DNA from: Monilinia fructicola
Taxonomy: Eukaryota; Ascomycota; Leotiomycetes; Helotiales; Sclerotiniaceae
NCBI GenBank assembly: GCA_008692225.1
Contig: VICG01000013.1
Span: 1,488,001 to 1,552,000, forward strand
Length of the DNA stretch: 64,000 nt
Reading direction: 5' to 3'
A program made the translations under genes and the position numbers. Positions 1-12,560 of this stretch are shown in pieces. Below the pieces are notes generated by a model that worked only from the letters and a program-made list of their open reading frames with translations, was not told where the DNA came from and searched no databases. Every line of letters starts with the position of its first letter. The first letter of the stretch is position 1.

Positions 1-12
1 GACGAAGCTGAA

Positions 13-1370
13 ATGAAAGAGGACAAACAGCCGGAGATGGGGCGCCTTCTGCATAACATGGTGTCAGGAAAGCGGTCGATGCATGTCTTCGATTTCATGG
101 ACGATCTGGAACAAGAATGCATATATGAAAGCTCTGAAGGAAAGAGAATTTCCGTTAAAGGGAGAATGCTTAGTGCTTGTTTGGCCCATTTCTTGTCAAA
201 TTTGGGTCTAATTGGGATCGCCACGTACGAAGTGTGGAAGGACTGGGCTGAGCAGATAGGTGCAGCACCGAAAGACGAAAAGAACATGATCCCTAAAAAG
301 GATTTGAAGATGGAGGAAACAGCTGTTGCAACAGATAGGATTCTATCTGTTTTCAAGGATAGACTTTGTGAATTAGGATCTCTTGCGGATAACAAATTCA
401 GCTATCCGATAGATGCCAAGCGGTCAGAGGAAAGTGCCAGGAGTCTGCGTAACGCCGAGCAAGCCCTTGACGAGTTTTGGCAATACGTCGACAAAATAAT
501 GTTGAACAACGGTTTCTCGGGATTTTTGAAGGTTTCGGGTATGGATATAGGGTTTTGGAGTAAGTCTACCTGCTACTTTCTCATGAAAATATCTAAACAG
601 TCGTTTTAGGAACACCAGAATGGCAAGCTCCAAATATAACTACCCACGAGTCGAGGGTCACTATGCCCGCAAGAGTTGTTTCGGCCAACAATTTGAGTGC
701 CAAACCATCAGAAATCTTCGCCAAGGACACCCCATACGTCATTTTGATTAGTGAGAGAGCGATGAAAGTATTTGTAGAGATTTTTCGAGCGACTCCATCA
801 AGCACAGATAAGAAGAAAAGAATCCATTTCAAGGAATTTATTGATGCGATGGGGGAGGCAGGATTTGCAGCCATAAAGCACCATATGTCGATGTGGCATT
901 TCCAACCGGAGGGAGTTCCCCTGTGGGCCGATCCGGCCTTGGCTCATGGGATTATGGTAAATGCGCCATGGCCGGACCAGAGAATCTCAACAAAATACGC
1001 GTATCAACTAGGCCAGAGACTCCATAGGCACTACTCGTGGACCATAGAGACGTTCACAGCGAATTGCAACCTGAATACTCATTGGGTTGCACGATTTGAC
1101 GCTGTAGAGTATTTGCAGGGAGAATCGGTTGCAGCAACACAAGCGCAACCAAGAGTATCGTTTTCAGAAGTAGTTCTAAGAAACAGACAGGTAGAAAAGT
1201 TCCAGGAACAGGAAAGAGAGTACTGCAATGAGAGAAAAGAGAGACATCCAATCTGGATCGGGGATGTTTGCTGCAGTGAGATGATTGGATTTCGAACAGC
1301 AGAGAAAGGTGTTGGACAAAGAAGCGAACCGAAGAAGAAATACCCAATTTTGTTTGGAAATTGGGCATAG
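13..1370 (+). CDS. Fungal orphan-family protein, DUF6604-type C-terminus, possibly 5'-truncated
   Basis: Two exons (13-559 and 610-1370) joined by a 50-nt intron with a GTAAGT donor and TTTTAG acceptor. Splicing restores one frame of 435 codons. The frame is already open from base 1 (DEAE before the ATG), so the true start may lie outside the window. The second half holds a segment beginning FKEFIDAMGEAGF, then a MWHFQPEG stretch, and then a GQRLHRHYSW segment. This order resembles the C-terminal tail I recall from fungal proteins carrying DUF6604, but that is memory of a pattern and not a search. The last 80 residues are charged, with clustered Glu/Arg (possible coiled coil). No catalytic motif, signal peptide or membrane segment is visible. 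Function unknown. The splice junction is well supported; the family assignment is tentative. Confidence 0.65.
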
Positions 1371-4300
1371 CAAGTAGTACTTATGAGCGATAATGAAATA
1401 GATTCACAGTGTATCATGCCATTAATGCTTGAATATAGATGTGACAATGAGATGGCTTCCCAGGCTTAGACACTTTATAGCATCCCCCAATGCTTGAATC
1501 CAGGTACAGCAATTGAATGGTATCTCGGACTTATGAGTCTTATCATAGCACTCCCCAATCTCTCAGTCCGAATGTAGCGATTACATAGTCTCCTAAGATT
1601 GGAAGGTTGATGAGACTACCCATTTTCTAAGCCTGAAGCCAAGGATAAATAGGATGGCGTCAAATACCCGAACAAATGAAAGTTTTCAATATCTGGTCTT
1701 GAACTTAGTTCTCAGGGTGGATGTACCCCTTCCCAAGAATGTGAGCAACTCAGGCCTTGATTTTGGAAGATGCATCGCAGTGCCCACGGTTTGGTCGAGA
1801 CATACCATGAATCCATGGCTTAACAGATAATGAGAGATTAAATGCCATTCCGATAATGCAGATCCATCTTGGTTACCTCCAAAACACTTGATGGTCCACC
1901 CAGAGAAACAAATAATCAATAAACACCGTCCGTTACTTGGATGGTCCTCATTTTCCATAGCGGAAGCTAATTTCATTGTATTCGTAGGCTCTCAATCGCT
2001 AAGCCATGAACTAGTCAGGGGTATTATTGCCCACCACATTCAAGCTCGGATTAGGTACGAGATATGCACAGAGGAACTCCATGACTGACCACCACTGATG
2101 CCTTCTTGCATGTTAGTATCCAGTGACGAAGTTGAAATTGATGAGGTTGCCTCAATCTTGCAACAGTCTCTGCTTTCGTTTGGACAGGTGAGGGGTTGTA
2201 CAATTTTTTGAATGAAATGATTTCTGCGCCAAAGATACCAGTCCAAAAGTCGATCAAATAACCCAATGATGGAAGATGACCTCCTTGATCATCTTCGTTA
2301 ATTTTGGTGGCCTTTGGGTCAAGATATCTGGTCAAAAAGGCTGTACGATCAAGGGCAGCGGTCTCTCACTCGCTATATCCGCTCAAACATGTTTCCAGTT
2401 ATCCGTCACTGCTGTGCCGGGCCACGGGCTGGTGCCGTTTTGACCATCTTCGAATGCTACCTAGCATCTCCCAAACTCTTGTTACATCGATTCTACCTAT
2501 TCCAGATGTGATGTCGGAGATACACAAACTTTCGCCATGTACGTTCCTCCAGTAGTTGATGACGACGGGCTAGTGGTCGTTGCGTTTGAGGTCAGTTGTC
2601 AGAAGAATGCTAGAGTGGGGTTTGTCCTGGCTGGTGGACAATGGCACCTGTCTTGGGAGTGGAGCTGAGGACCTTTCGGCCGGGTAGCACCGCCGATGTA
2701 CACGATACTCTTTTGCTGAGTTTTTGGGGTCTATGGTAGCGATGGAGCTACTTCGACACGGCAGGGGCAGCAAGAATAATTGTGCAGAGAGTTATATAGG
2801 GCGTGGAGGAGTTTTGAGGCTCGGGAGGCCAGTGAGGTTTCATGGACTCCAATTGGCCATGATCAGGTTCAGGGAGGCTTCTGTAAGGGTTGGTGAGGTT
2901 CGAAAGCTTGAGGAAAGGGTTGGAGAAAGCCTACACGTTATAGTTATCTATAGATCGACCATAAGTATTATGCTCAATCTATAAATGAGCATTCGAATTA
3001 ATGCAACGAGACTCCACAACTAGACCACCCAATGGTAGAAGGAACATCTTTTATGAGGTTGTGCATGAAAAGAGGCTTCTTCAAGGACAAAAACACCCAG
3101 AAACAGGGAGTGATAAGACGTTGATGTGTAGTAAGAGATTTGCGGGCAGGATAAATGTTCGAACGTCGTAAAGACCTAATCGAGGAGATGAAGTATCAGA
3201 GGGCTTCAGGTGTGTACGCGGTAGGGTCGATCTAATGGTCGCGAGGATATGTTGATGTCAAACGGAGAAGAAATTCGAGCGGTTTGAGGAGCGACAAGAA
3301 CATGCAAATGCAATGGAGAACCAACAGAGGACTGACAAGAAGCGGAGCTTTTAACAAGGAGGTTTGCCTTTTTTGAGGAACTTGTTGAAGAGTCGGGAGC
3401 ATTGAAATTATTCTAAAGCGGTACCGTCCATAATAATCGGCCTTGTCGCGGACGTGTGTCAATTATACGTGCCGATTGAAGAAGTAGGAAGAACGAGAGG
3501 AGGTCAAGGAGAATACTTCGCGGTCGTGGAGCGTCTATTAGATCTTCGTAAGTATCCAAAAGCCTTCGAAGACAGTAGATGGCCAGTATCAATATAGCCA
3601 GTCCTAATATTTGTAAGGATCCGATGAATGTAAAAGATTCGAAGGGCTCATAGGAGCAAGTGGGGTAGCTTTGGCTGTCAAATATGAGCCGTTATAGGGC
3701 CTCGGAGGGTAAAAGCTGCCAGAAAAGAGGTAGGGAGGGGCGAGATTATTGGAGAAGCCTCAGAGAAACATTTTGAGGAGTCCTTGAGGGTTGAAAGCTT
3801 CCAGAATCAAATCAGGCGCGGGAGACATAGTTGTGACATATGTAAATTGTCTGCTGAGGGATGAGGACGGTAAGAGCTGCCAGAGATGGAGTAGAATGGT
3901 GGTAATTCATTCGAGAACCTTGGAAGTCTTAGAAAACCCTTTTGAAAGAGATTTGAGAGGTCTGAAGGCTTTGAGGGTCGAATTGGTCGCGGGATATATA
4001 GTTGAAGCTGTTGTAGAAAAGCCGTTGAAGCGTGCAAGGGCAGAGTGGAGGGTAGAAAAAGCGTACTTGAGTAGATCGATCGCAGAAAGTGCGTAGAGGA
4101 GGGGCAGGAAAGTTTAAAGATGTTCAAAAGCGGGGCGGGGCAAGTTGTTGTGCTTGGTCTGGCTGGTGGGCCCGATTCTATGGTCCGACGCGGGGTAATA
4201 TCCATGTGACTGTCGCCAAACCGCGTAGATTCGAAGGCTGCGGAGGATTTGTAGGTCTTAGGATTTGCAGGGCATCGGGCGCAATAAACCGGAGATCCGC

Positions 4301-6014
4301 CACTTGTAAAGTTGTAAAATCCAGCTGCAGACATCAGGATCAAGTCTGCAATGCTGTCTATAGGGGCAACAATGGGCCTCGAGAGCTGAAGGGATGGTGA
4401 TATTGGCTGGGTGCGTCGAGGAGAAGCTGCTGAAAGAGAGTTTGAAGAGAATAGATCGATACTCACTCGCATTTTGGCTTTGACTTGCGATGGATTCATC
4501 GGTATGGAGTTGAAGCATGATATAAATCAGACCTAAAGTTTGCGGGTGTCGAGATATTTGTGAAGCGGGCTGAGTGTATAGCATTGGACGGACTGGAAGC
4601 AATTAACTTGATTTTAGCTCCAGCTTGAAGCTTTTTGGAGCCAAGAAAGTCGATCGGGATGACTGGAATTCCAGAAAGGGGTGTGACTGGCCTTGGATGC
4701 TATATTTGACAGTCTTGATTCTGCTGAATCCAGTTCCAGCGCCATTGCTAGCATGTGGTGATTATAAAGGGAAAGAAACGATATGTGTTTCGAATTCGAA
4801 ATGTTTTGGAGGAGAAATCCAATCAGGATAACGGGTGAGTGCCGTAAAACGAGGTAACTGACCTACGATGTAATGTTCAACAGATTCGCATCATTCTAGA
4901 AGCCAGTGCAGAGCCATTGGAAGAGCGTGGTCGCGTTGGAAGAGTTGTGGGTGGGCTGAAGGAGGATGGCATCGTATGTGCGCAGATATTCAAGCTGTTT
5001 CGCAACAAATTGGGTCAAAATGAAGGGGTGTAGAACGATTGAAAATTTGATGTTACAAGTCTGTTCAATTGGAGCTCAACTGCTATGCTTTGGTTTCAAT
5101 CTATTCAACGACTCAAAGGTCCCATACAAAGTCATTAGGGGATCCATGGATCACCAAGAATTACTTATCAGGCTCTGGTTCTATGGGCGTGGGAAAAGTC
5201 ACACCCAACATTGAAGCCTAATTAGAACAGTTCTCGTTCTATGTTCAACGACTCTCTAGGTAGAACGACTAGGTAGTTAGTTCTACTTTCTGATCAAACT
5301 CTCCTCACATAAGATTCTGCATATAATATGAAGCAGAAAGCCAGTTTTCCTTTATTTAAGTCGAGTTCCATCCATCCATCCTTCATTTTATTGATATTAA
5401 TTAAAGTGTAATTATACTTGTACCAATAGAACTATTTTATATCGGCCAGTTTTCCCGCCCCCCGGAGAGTCAGACAGTTAGACTGTCAGCCTTGTCTCGA
5501 ATGTGGTCATGGTTTATGGTGGTGACCGGATGAAACCAGATGGTATGTGATGGCAACCAGAGAGACTGACTAATCTGGCTACCGTAGTTGACTGGACTGA
5601 AGCACAGGTTTTCATGGCTGTACTAAGCTCGGACCATCAATATCACGTGTACGGCCAAAAGTCATCCCTTCATTCATTCGTTCATTCATTTATCATCAAG
5701 AACTTCTTGACTTCTAGAATCTCATGGACAAACATACCATACCCAGTACTACTCAAGGACCCTTGCACTACGATAGCTTCACTCCTAAGTTGAATGTCTA
5801 AAAGAAAGACTAAATTGAAAATATACAACCGAATCATTTCAGATTATATGTCACTCAAGCCTTGCACAGTGCTTTGACATCTTCATTCAAACACCTTCAT
5901 CTTCATATATATTAACTAATAAGCCTTGCTTCTATTAGCAAAGCTATGGATATGAAGAAATACAGACTGTCTCGTCTCCTGTATTTTTCCTAATCTTTCT
6001 TAGCATGATATAAC
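1371..6014. other. Gene-poor spacer
   Basis: No reading frame here has supporting splice signals or a recognisable domain. Open frames of 60-230 codons occur on both strands but look incidental, the longest being on the minus strand over the purine-rich part at 3.8-4.5 kb. A 68-codon plus-strand frame at 4625-4831 has a hydrophobic segment and several cysteines, and a possible GTGAGT donor follows it, but nothing confirms it. The sequence between 1.4 and 3.2 kb shows nothing I can name. Confidence 0.5.
3690..4010. repeat. Degenerate tandem repeat, about 75-90 bp period
   Basis: Four related purine-rich blocks recur near 3708, 3785, 3865 and 3955. Each carries a variant of GAGGGTAAAAGCTGCCAGA followed by a G/A-rich tail. 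The first and third blocks are the most alike. The second and fourth share a GCGGGAGAYATAGTTG-like ending (GGCGCGGGAGACATAGTTG versus GTCGCGGGATATATAGTTG). Units have drifted and the spacing varies, so this is an old array. Confidence 0.45.
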
Positions 6015-6155
6015 AAGAAGAAGAGGAGGAAGAGGAGGAAGAAGAAGAGGAGGAAGAGGAAGAAGAGGAGGAGGAGGAGGAGGAAGAAGAGGAGGAGGAG
6101 GAGGAAGAAGAAGAAGAAGAGGAGGGGGAGGAAGAAGGAGAAGAGGAAGGAAAGA
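6015..6155. repeat. 141-bp uninterrupted polypurine tract (GGA/GAA)n
   Basis: Every base from 6015 to 6155 on the plus strand is A or G, made of mixed AGG and AAG units. Such a mirror-like homopurine tract can adopt triplex or slipped structures. It gives long spurious Leu/Phe-rich and Glu-rich frames. No gene flanks it closely. Confidence 0.95.
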
Positions 6156-7789
6156 TTTAAAGTGCAGAAAGACAATGCCTAAAAAAATTCAGGTATTCAA
6201 TGCTAGAAAATATGCTTGGCTAGCTGTCCCCGGAAATCATAAGAAAGGCCAGTCCAATGCCACAGCTAGTGAAGTCGAAGCAGCAATACGATCACGGGGG
6301 ACCAAAATATCGATCAATATTGGAAATGGAGCAATTTGGCTCATTGCCTTTCACACTTCTATCTTATCATCTCGATTGTAGACACGGGCAATACGAAAAC
6401 TTCTTCCGAATATGCAGTGATATGTCACAAGAGCATTTGCATGGAAGTTCAATGTTATAATGTGTGGTTGCTTGAGATTTACATCCCAAGTGACGAGCTG
6501 TTTGGATAGGGATCTTCAATTCCCAATAGTTCCCGTTCAACAACTGCTCTCTAATTTCACTTTTGCTCCCTGCCTCACTAGGGTCGTTTGGAGAATAAAA
6601 TGCAAGTGCTATCAAATTGTCTCAACGAAGATGGTCAAAGTAAGAGTTCTGCAGCCATTCAAGTTATTGAATCCATTCAAGCCATGAAAGCCATGAAAGT
6701 TCTCCCCCTCCACTGTTTCGGATTCTGTCCATCTATTAAAGAATGATATTAGCAGTGACCATGGGAAGTAGCAAGTCTAGAAAGATATTTCAAGAGGCTC
6801 AATTAGCCAAAGCCAGCAAATCCACCTACATGTTTCATGAAACTTTGCTTTGCAACTGTTCTTCCTGTCTACACTTGCGCCAGCCTCATCTCTATTCTCA
6901 TCTCCACCATCCTTCCTCCCATCTTGTATGATTGGGGGAGTGTTGGAGAACAGCATGCCTCGACCGTGACAAAACCTGAATAGAGATGCCACAATTCTAT
7001 ACTGAAAGCTTCACAGCATATGACTACACGAAGATAGCAATATGTTTCTCGTCATTTGCCTTTATAGCCTGTTTCATACCCCCGGCTTTGTTCCAAGTAT
7101 TGGTTACATCGGACTGGAATGGCTTAATGAATCATCTAGAGCCATCTCCTAAACTGGCGCGGCGGTGTCTCTATTCCAAGACTGAGGTCAGCAGTCACAC
7201 TCCAAACATGATCAAGCGGATGGTGCATCATCATAACATTACCTGCTTAGGCTGAGACCAATTATGGGGGAGGAAATTCGGGAGAACTTGGCATAGGTTT
7301 GAGAGGCTTGCTTGTAGTTAAGACATCGGAACCAGTGGACCTATTAGAGGTATAATCGTGGATATATTTATCACCCTGATTACAGCTCTCCATATCCTCA
7401 TCGTTACTCTCATCTCAGGCGTAGGTATAGAAAGTCTTTTCGTGTCTTGATTCTCTCCGCGTTGTCCACGTCTTCATCTGTTACACCATCAATCGCCTTT
7501 TAATAGGAATAGCCACCTATCTCTATGAAGATCTGCGCGCTCAGCTTCATCGACAACAAGTAGCTCTAGTTTAAGAACCTTCAAAGATGTCACAGAATTC
7601 TTGTGCTCCTTGCAAGATAGTAGTAGTATCCTCATTCTTGGATGGACGAGTTCGTGTATTGTATCTGTAGCCTATCATAGTGAAGGTTTCTGTCACTTCG
7701 TTGATATACTCAAGGTGTACATGATGAATTGGAGTTGGGTATTATGATAAAAATGTGGAAACTGTTAGTCCACACTTCTAGTATGATTC
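6156..7789. other. Spacer without recognisable gene
   Basis: Only short frames (60-90 codons) on both strands, none linked by splice signals to a neighbour and none with a domain I recognise. Base composition is balanced and there is no long repeat. Confidence 0.5.
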
Positions 7790-8700
7790 TACAACATTTT
7801 GCAAACAGTTGAAAATCGCGCTAGCGAATGTTGGTCAACGAAGCTCATCAAGCCAAGAGTGGTTTTTCCTTTGGCAGAACTCCTCCAGGGCTTGCTTCAG
7901 ATGTGCTTGGAGTGGTGGCAGCATTGTGCTTCGCAAACTCCGAAGCATCCAGCCCTGATTGATGTTGAGGGGTATGGTCTCCAGGAGTGCCCGGCGAGAT
8001 ATGCAGGGAGCTCTGCTAATTATTTGGGCCGATAACTGCTTTATTTTGTTGTAGTACTCATACGCGCATCGTCCTGCAGCGCACGACTGTTAGTAAAGCA
8101 GTCTTGACCCGTATTCGAATGATAATCTTGCTTGTTTTGTTTTCCTTCGGCGGAGGTGTTGGCTCGAGCCTTTGATTCGGGAAAGGCTGGGAAGGAGATT
8201 GGTGGTCATACAAAGTCTTCTTTATGTCCAACTCCCAAATACTTCCGAACCTCTCTACTACCACATGTCGGCCTGTCTCGGAGATCTTCGCTAGGAACAT
8301 ACAGTTCGAACTATTTTGTAGTTGCAAAGCCATTCTTCTATCAAGTAGGACTTGGCAGTTCGTTCCACGTGTTTGGAGTAGTTATCTTGGCTCCTGTCTA
8401 GCTCTTCAAGATATCAACTCTATCTTTGCGTTTTTCAAACTCTTGCCTTGCCTTTTCTAATGCCGGGCTTAATTTCAGGTTGCTCTCGTCAAACTTTGAA
8501 TGTGCTTGTTTTGATGAGTACTCCCAAGATGACAAACTCTTTGACTAAAAGCTGTCAGCTGCCAGTGATCTTGGATCGAATATCATTTTAATCGAGTACA
8601 TGACTGAACGAAAGAAAGAACTCATACGTACTCTGGTTTCACTAACCAAACTTTAGAGCCTTGTAAAGCTCCTCTTGATATGCGTGGATGTCCTGCAGCA
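7790..8700 (-). pseudogene. Possible decayed coiled-coil gene
   Basis: Reading the minus strand from about 8630 down to 8398, one frame runs roughly 80 codons with a single TAG. It ends in a strongly helical stretch (for example LEKARQEFEKRKDRVDILKS). Another frame then picks up with SQDNYSKHVERTAKSYLIEE over about 8390-8300. Further down, near 7950-7840, two frames again look protein-like, one of them a Ser/Thr/Pro-rich piece and one helical (LPPLQAHLKQALEEFCQRK). Frame switches and scattered stops suggest a decayed gene rather than a live one. I cannot name the family. A chance origin is possible. Confidence 0.28.
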
Positions 8701-10379
8701 CCATCATATCGGATTCCAATATCTGAAATATATTCCAGTGCTGATCATGGTTTATGGCTTTTTAAATGATAAGGAGGATGACCATTCGTCGCAAGATATC
8801 GCCCTTAAAGTTAGTAGCGCTGTCGCGCCATTGTTAGCGCTACTAGCTCTCAACGTGATTTATCCCAATAAACATATAAATCAACCTACAAATAAGTTTC
8901 TAAAAAGGTCAATAGAGGAAAGGGCTTCATGGTTGTCATGTTAGCAGGGTACCCAGCTAGTTATAGAGCGTTGTTTTAATGTATAGCTTACAAAATCATT
9001 TTTGTGGGAAGTTTTCCTTATAAGAAAGGTTCAGTTGCGAGTCAAAATGGGAGCTAGTGAGAAAGGAGCTAGTCTATATCTGTATATAAAATGACTCCTG
9101 AAAACATCTCTTTGATTTCTGTGCTTTGAAAATTCTCAAACACCTGCGATAAGTAAAACTGACCTGTTTTGCCCTTTCAAATATTTTTGTGCAACTCAAG
9201 CATGCACAGTCCTGCAGAGTACCTCCTATTTAGCCGAGCCGACTTATCCCAGTCTCAACTATGTTTTTGTTTGAACTACTTTATTTATTATTGTTTGCAG
9301 GACATCAAACTCCTCACTCCCTTGGTACCTGCGCAATTCTTGAATCTGTCATCGATATTCTGGAAAAAGGTATGTTTGTTAACCTTGTGGTAATTGAGTA
9401 CCATGAGTCACGATGCTGAACAAGATCATTGGTAGTATACTATCTATCTTCCTCCAGTCTTAATGATTGATTTCACAACCCATGGAAAGGTTAAATATTC
9501 TGGTAACAGAAGTTTAATCCATTTAATTTCAATTGCAGAAGAGGCATGACAATTATGACAGACAGATTCAGATGGTGCCTAGTCTTCCAAGGTTAGCCAT
9601 AGTATGTTTCTTATCCTTTCCTTTCCTTTCCTTTCCTTACCATATGGTATGGAATGTTCCGTTGCTTCCAAGCTAACAAATTTAGAACCGCCTCTTCACT
9701 TATTTAAACAGCACATTCCATTTTCAACTTGAGAAGAAACTCTACAACTATACATCAAGCAACAATCTCACGTTGAAGAATTCTTCCCAGCACAATACGA
9801 TAACCTCCCATTAATACATCCTTTTTACAAAGAATTTTCTTATTCGCGCCTTCACTCATTACCAATCTTACTTTTACTTCTCACAAATATTTAATAAAGT
9901 AAGTAAATAACGATATTTATATAGAATCAATTCCCTCATCAACAAGTACAGCATCGTAACAATAATTCTTCATCAGGTTCAAAGTCCATCGCTGACCAGA
10001 AGCGTCCTGGATCTATGGGACTAGATGGCAGTGGTTATATTCAGAGAACTACTATATAGCAGTGGCCAAGCGGAGGCAGGCAACGGCCACTCAGCTTACT
10101 TGCAAGAGCTCCATCTGCAAGTGTTGCTCAGTTCGCCCAGTCAGATGGCTCGATCTTGCTCCTTTGAGCAGTGTTAGTGGCCAACATGGTGATCCCCTCT
10201 GGGCTCAATATAGATTTCAGGTTGGCGATAGTCTGAAGTATGGTCAAGGTTTTTCTGCTGCCGCCACCGGCTATCAACTACAAGGACCGGCCATTTTTCT
10301 CGACGCGTCAATGGTAGTGACAGCTAGAGACTGTTCTTGGCATATGATCATCTGGTGCTGAGTCCACCGTGTCTTGGTG
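8701..10379. other. AT-rich spacer with a short TTTCC repeat
   Basis: No supported gene. A run of about four and a half CTTTC units sits at 9615-9637. The stretch 9480-9960 is visibly AT-rich. Frames near 8675-8944 and 9169-9393 are short and lack domains. Confidence 0.5.
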
Positions 10380-11359
10380 GTTCGATCTTGTGCTTTGGCC
10401 CAAGGTCGGTGGTCAACGATTGGACTGACGCATTTGACTTGGCCTCGAGACGTCTGGATATTTCTTCCTTCAAGCAACATCGGATCGATCTAAACCTTCC
10501 ACTCTAGCTCTCCACCGCTTCGATCCTTGAAGAAGATTCCTCAGATTATCGATTTGTAAGTAACTTTACCCTCGCTCTAGCGGCATCTTTTGAACTCCAC
10601 TAGCTTTGGACAAATGAATAATTACTTACGCTGAAATAGTTCATCGAGTCCAAGCGAAAGTATTGCCAATACGAGACGCGCTCATGTCACCTCTGCATAG
10701 AGATAAAGTTCTTGGCAATCTTCATGAAGTTCCTCGACGCCAGCCTCATACCCCTCTCAAGAACTTTATACATACAGATAAATGGCCAGTCAATCAAAAC
10801 TCTGAATGCTCCAAAGAGGGCGTTTCAAGTCCAATGCCAAGTGTATAACACCAAGGGTCATTTACTTGCCGTCTAGCTGGATGTCAAACTTGGCTTGCAT
10901 CGACTCTAATTCACCCCTACTCTGGAAGATTCAGATGATTCTAAAAATCTTTACTCCATCGAGCATACTCCAACAGCAGATGTTGCGAAACCATTGCCCA
11001 AACTAGCAACGCAAGATGGGCTTGAAGAGTTTTAATTTTCAACGTCACTCATACTACACCTACACTGTAATGATTATGGAATTGAGCGATACGTCAAAGG
11101 AGAGGATCCAGCTCGTCGATTAATCCGCCACGCCACTTTATCGACAGGACTCGGAAGGATCAGTCATTGTTCCCGAGCCTCGCCATCCTTTTTCAAAGCC
11201 AGCATGGTCCGCGCAAGCGAAAGTAGCTATGTGGAAGACGATAAATCTGCCTCTCAAGTCTGGTACTCTTACTCCATTTCTGGCGACGAGAAAGCTCGCA
11301 TGCGGCTTCCAAAGCCTGGAACGATGCGCAGTCTTACCGCCGCGCAAGCTTCCTGTTAG
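10380..11359 (+). pseudogene. Degenerate two-exon gene relic with TAA/TAG breaks
   Basis: A single frame can be followed from about 10380 across a well-formed 84-nt intron (GTAAGT donor at 10556, ATAG acceptor ending 10639) to a stop at 11357. The frame is exactly preserved across the intron (..SSDYRF joined to FIESKRKYCQYE..). Downstream it stays open for long runs, including about 105 codons ending just before 11357 with WYSYSISGDEKARMRLPKP. It is broken by TAG at 10503, TAG at 10874, TAA at 10907 and TAA at 11033. The 10874 and 10907 stops could fall in a second intron, but the others cannot easily. All breaks are of the CAG-to-TAG or CAA-to-TAA type. No family recognised. Confidence 0.35.
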
Positions 11360-12560
11360 TCCTAGGAAGAACTACTTCCCAGATTACGAAGGCGGCGATG
11401 GTTGCGCTCCGGCGTGAGATGGCATCCTGGCAGCAATGCTCCTAGGACCTCTGGAGGTTCTAGCACCGCACGGCTCCTGTGAGCTTACCCGACCTTGCTC
11501 GATCCCCGGCGGTGACTCCAAAATATGAGTTCCGAGAGGCACTCCTCATCCTCGGGCATGGAGCGCAGGGTGAAGATGGTGCGTGGCGCGGCCTACAAGC
11601 CGTTGAGGACCTTCGCCTCCATGGCTGATGGCCTCAACGGCCGCTCGGCGACGGCATGCGTCGCGCTAAAACGCGGGGCGCGGATCCGAAGAAGCGGATC
11701 GAAGGTTGCTACCAATACCTCATGCTTGAATGGAATGGAATGGATATTCCAAGGGAAGTCAAATTCCTTTGGTTGTTGGGGGCGTCGATCTTGACACCTT
11801 GAATTATACCATTCATGTGACGGGCAATTTCAAACGCGGCTGGAGGCAATGCTTTGACTGAAGACCCCTCCAGTCCTCCGTGCGCTCGCTCAAGAGAGTT
11901 TCTCACTCCATCCTTCCAAATCCATCCTTCACAAAGTTCTGGGAATGATATGACAGCCATCGGTATAACACCCGATAAAGTCGAGACGGTCCACCCACCA
12001 CCTTGGAATGCGGAGCGCATGGAAGATTCAACGGGGATACCGCTCCTGTGCGAGTCACAAACCTCGCGACTCTACTGCCGAAGGGACCCGAATGAGCGAC
12101 CCGGATCCCATCTCTGAAGAATGTCCGAAATGCAGGGCTCGCTCACGGTGGCAAGACCTGGTCCCAGTTGGCCTCGGCCACCAACCGGTCATTCGACGCC
12201 GCCATTCTGGAAGCGCGAGGCTCCTCCTCCTCAACTCTGGTACTCTTACCGTTCCCCAGAGGCCCGCTCAGAGATGGCCAGTCGTAAGCACACGGGCCTT
12301 CTTTTTGATATGCTTGGTATCCAGGACCTGGCTGCGGTGACGCTGAGAGGGATTGCCCTCACAGATTTCGCGACGATTACTCTCTTCCGAACCCAAATTG
12401 AGGCCACGAAGCTCTAGCTCCAACGATGGATGCTCCTCCTGCGAAGCCCGAGACAGGGGGTTGGTTGCACGCGTCTCGATTCTGGAAAAGTGGTCGGGCG
12501 CGATTATCATGCTACAGGACCCATATGACATCTCTCCCCGTGGATAAAACTTAGCCTTAC
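11360..12560 (+). pseudogene. GC-rich coding-like remnant, continuation of the relic upstream
   Basis: This block is clearly more GC-rich than its flanks and has overlapping long frames on both strands, but none runs through. One plus-strand frame from about 11518 reads 36 codons, hits TGA, and then continues about 58 codons (PKKRIEGCYQYLMLEWNGMD lies in it). Another covers 12121-12417. A 14-base word, TCTGGTACTCTTAC, occurs near 11259 and again near 12237, each time after similar sequence, which hints at an old internal duplication. Not recognised. It may be a decayed gene or a captured fragment. Confidence 0.25.

Noticed and set aside
1686..2335. Chain of short minus-strand frames at 1.7-2.3 kb that read like a decayed gene
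   Set aside because: Following the most protein-like frame gives stops at about the rate expected for random sequence, so there is no real support.
3807..4499. Minus-strand open frame of 230 codons
   Set aside because: It overlaps a purine-rich degenerate repeat that suppresses stops on this strand. Composition is Ser/Pro/Arg-rich with no domain and no splice or start context.
5990..6175. Leu/Phe-rich 61-codon frame
   Set aside because: It is the translation of the polypurine tract complement and not a gene.
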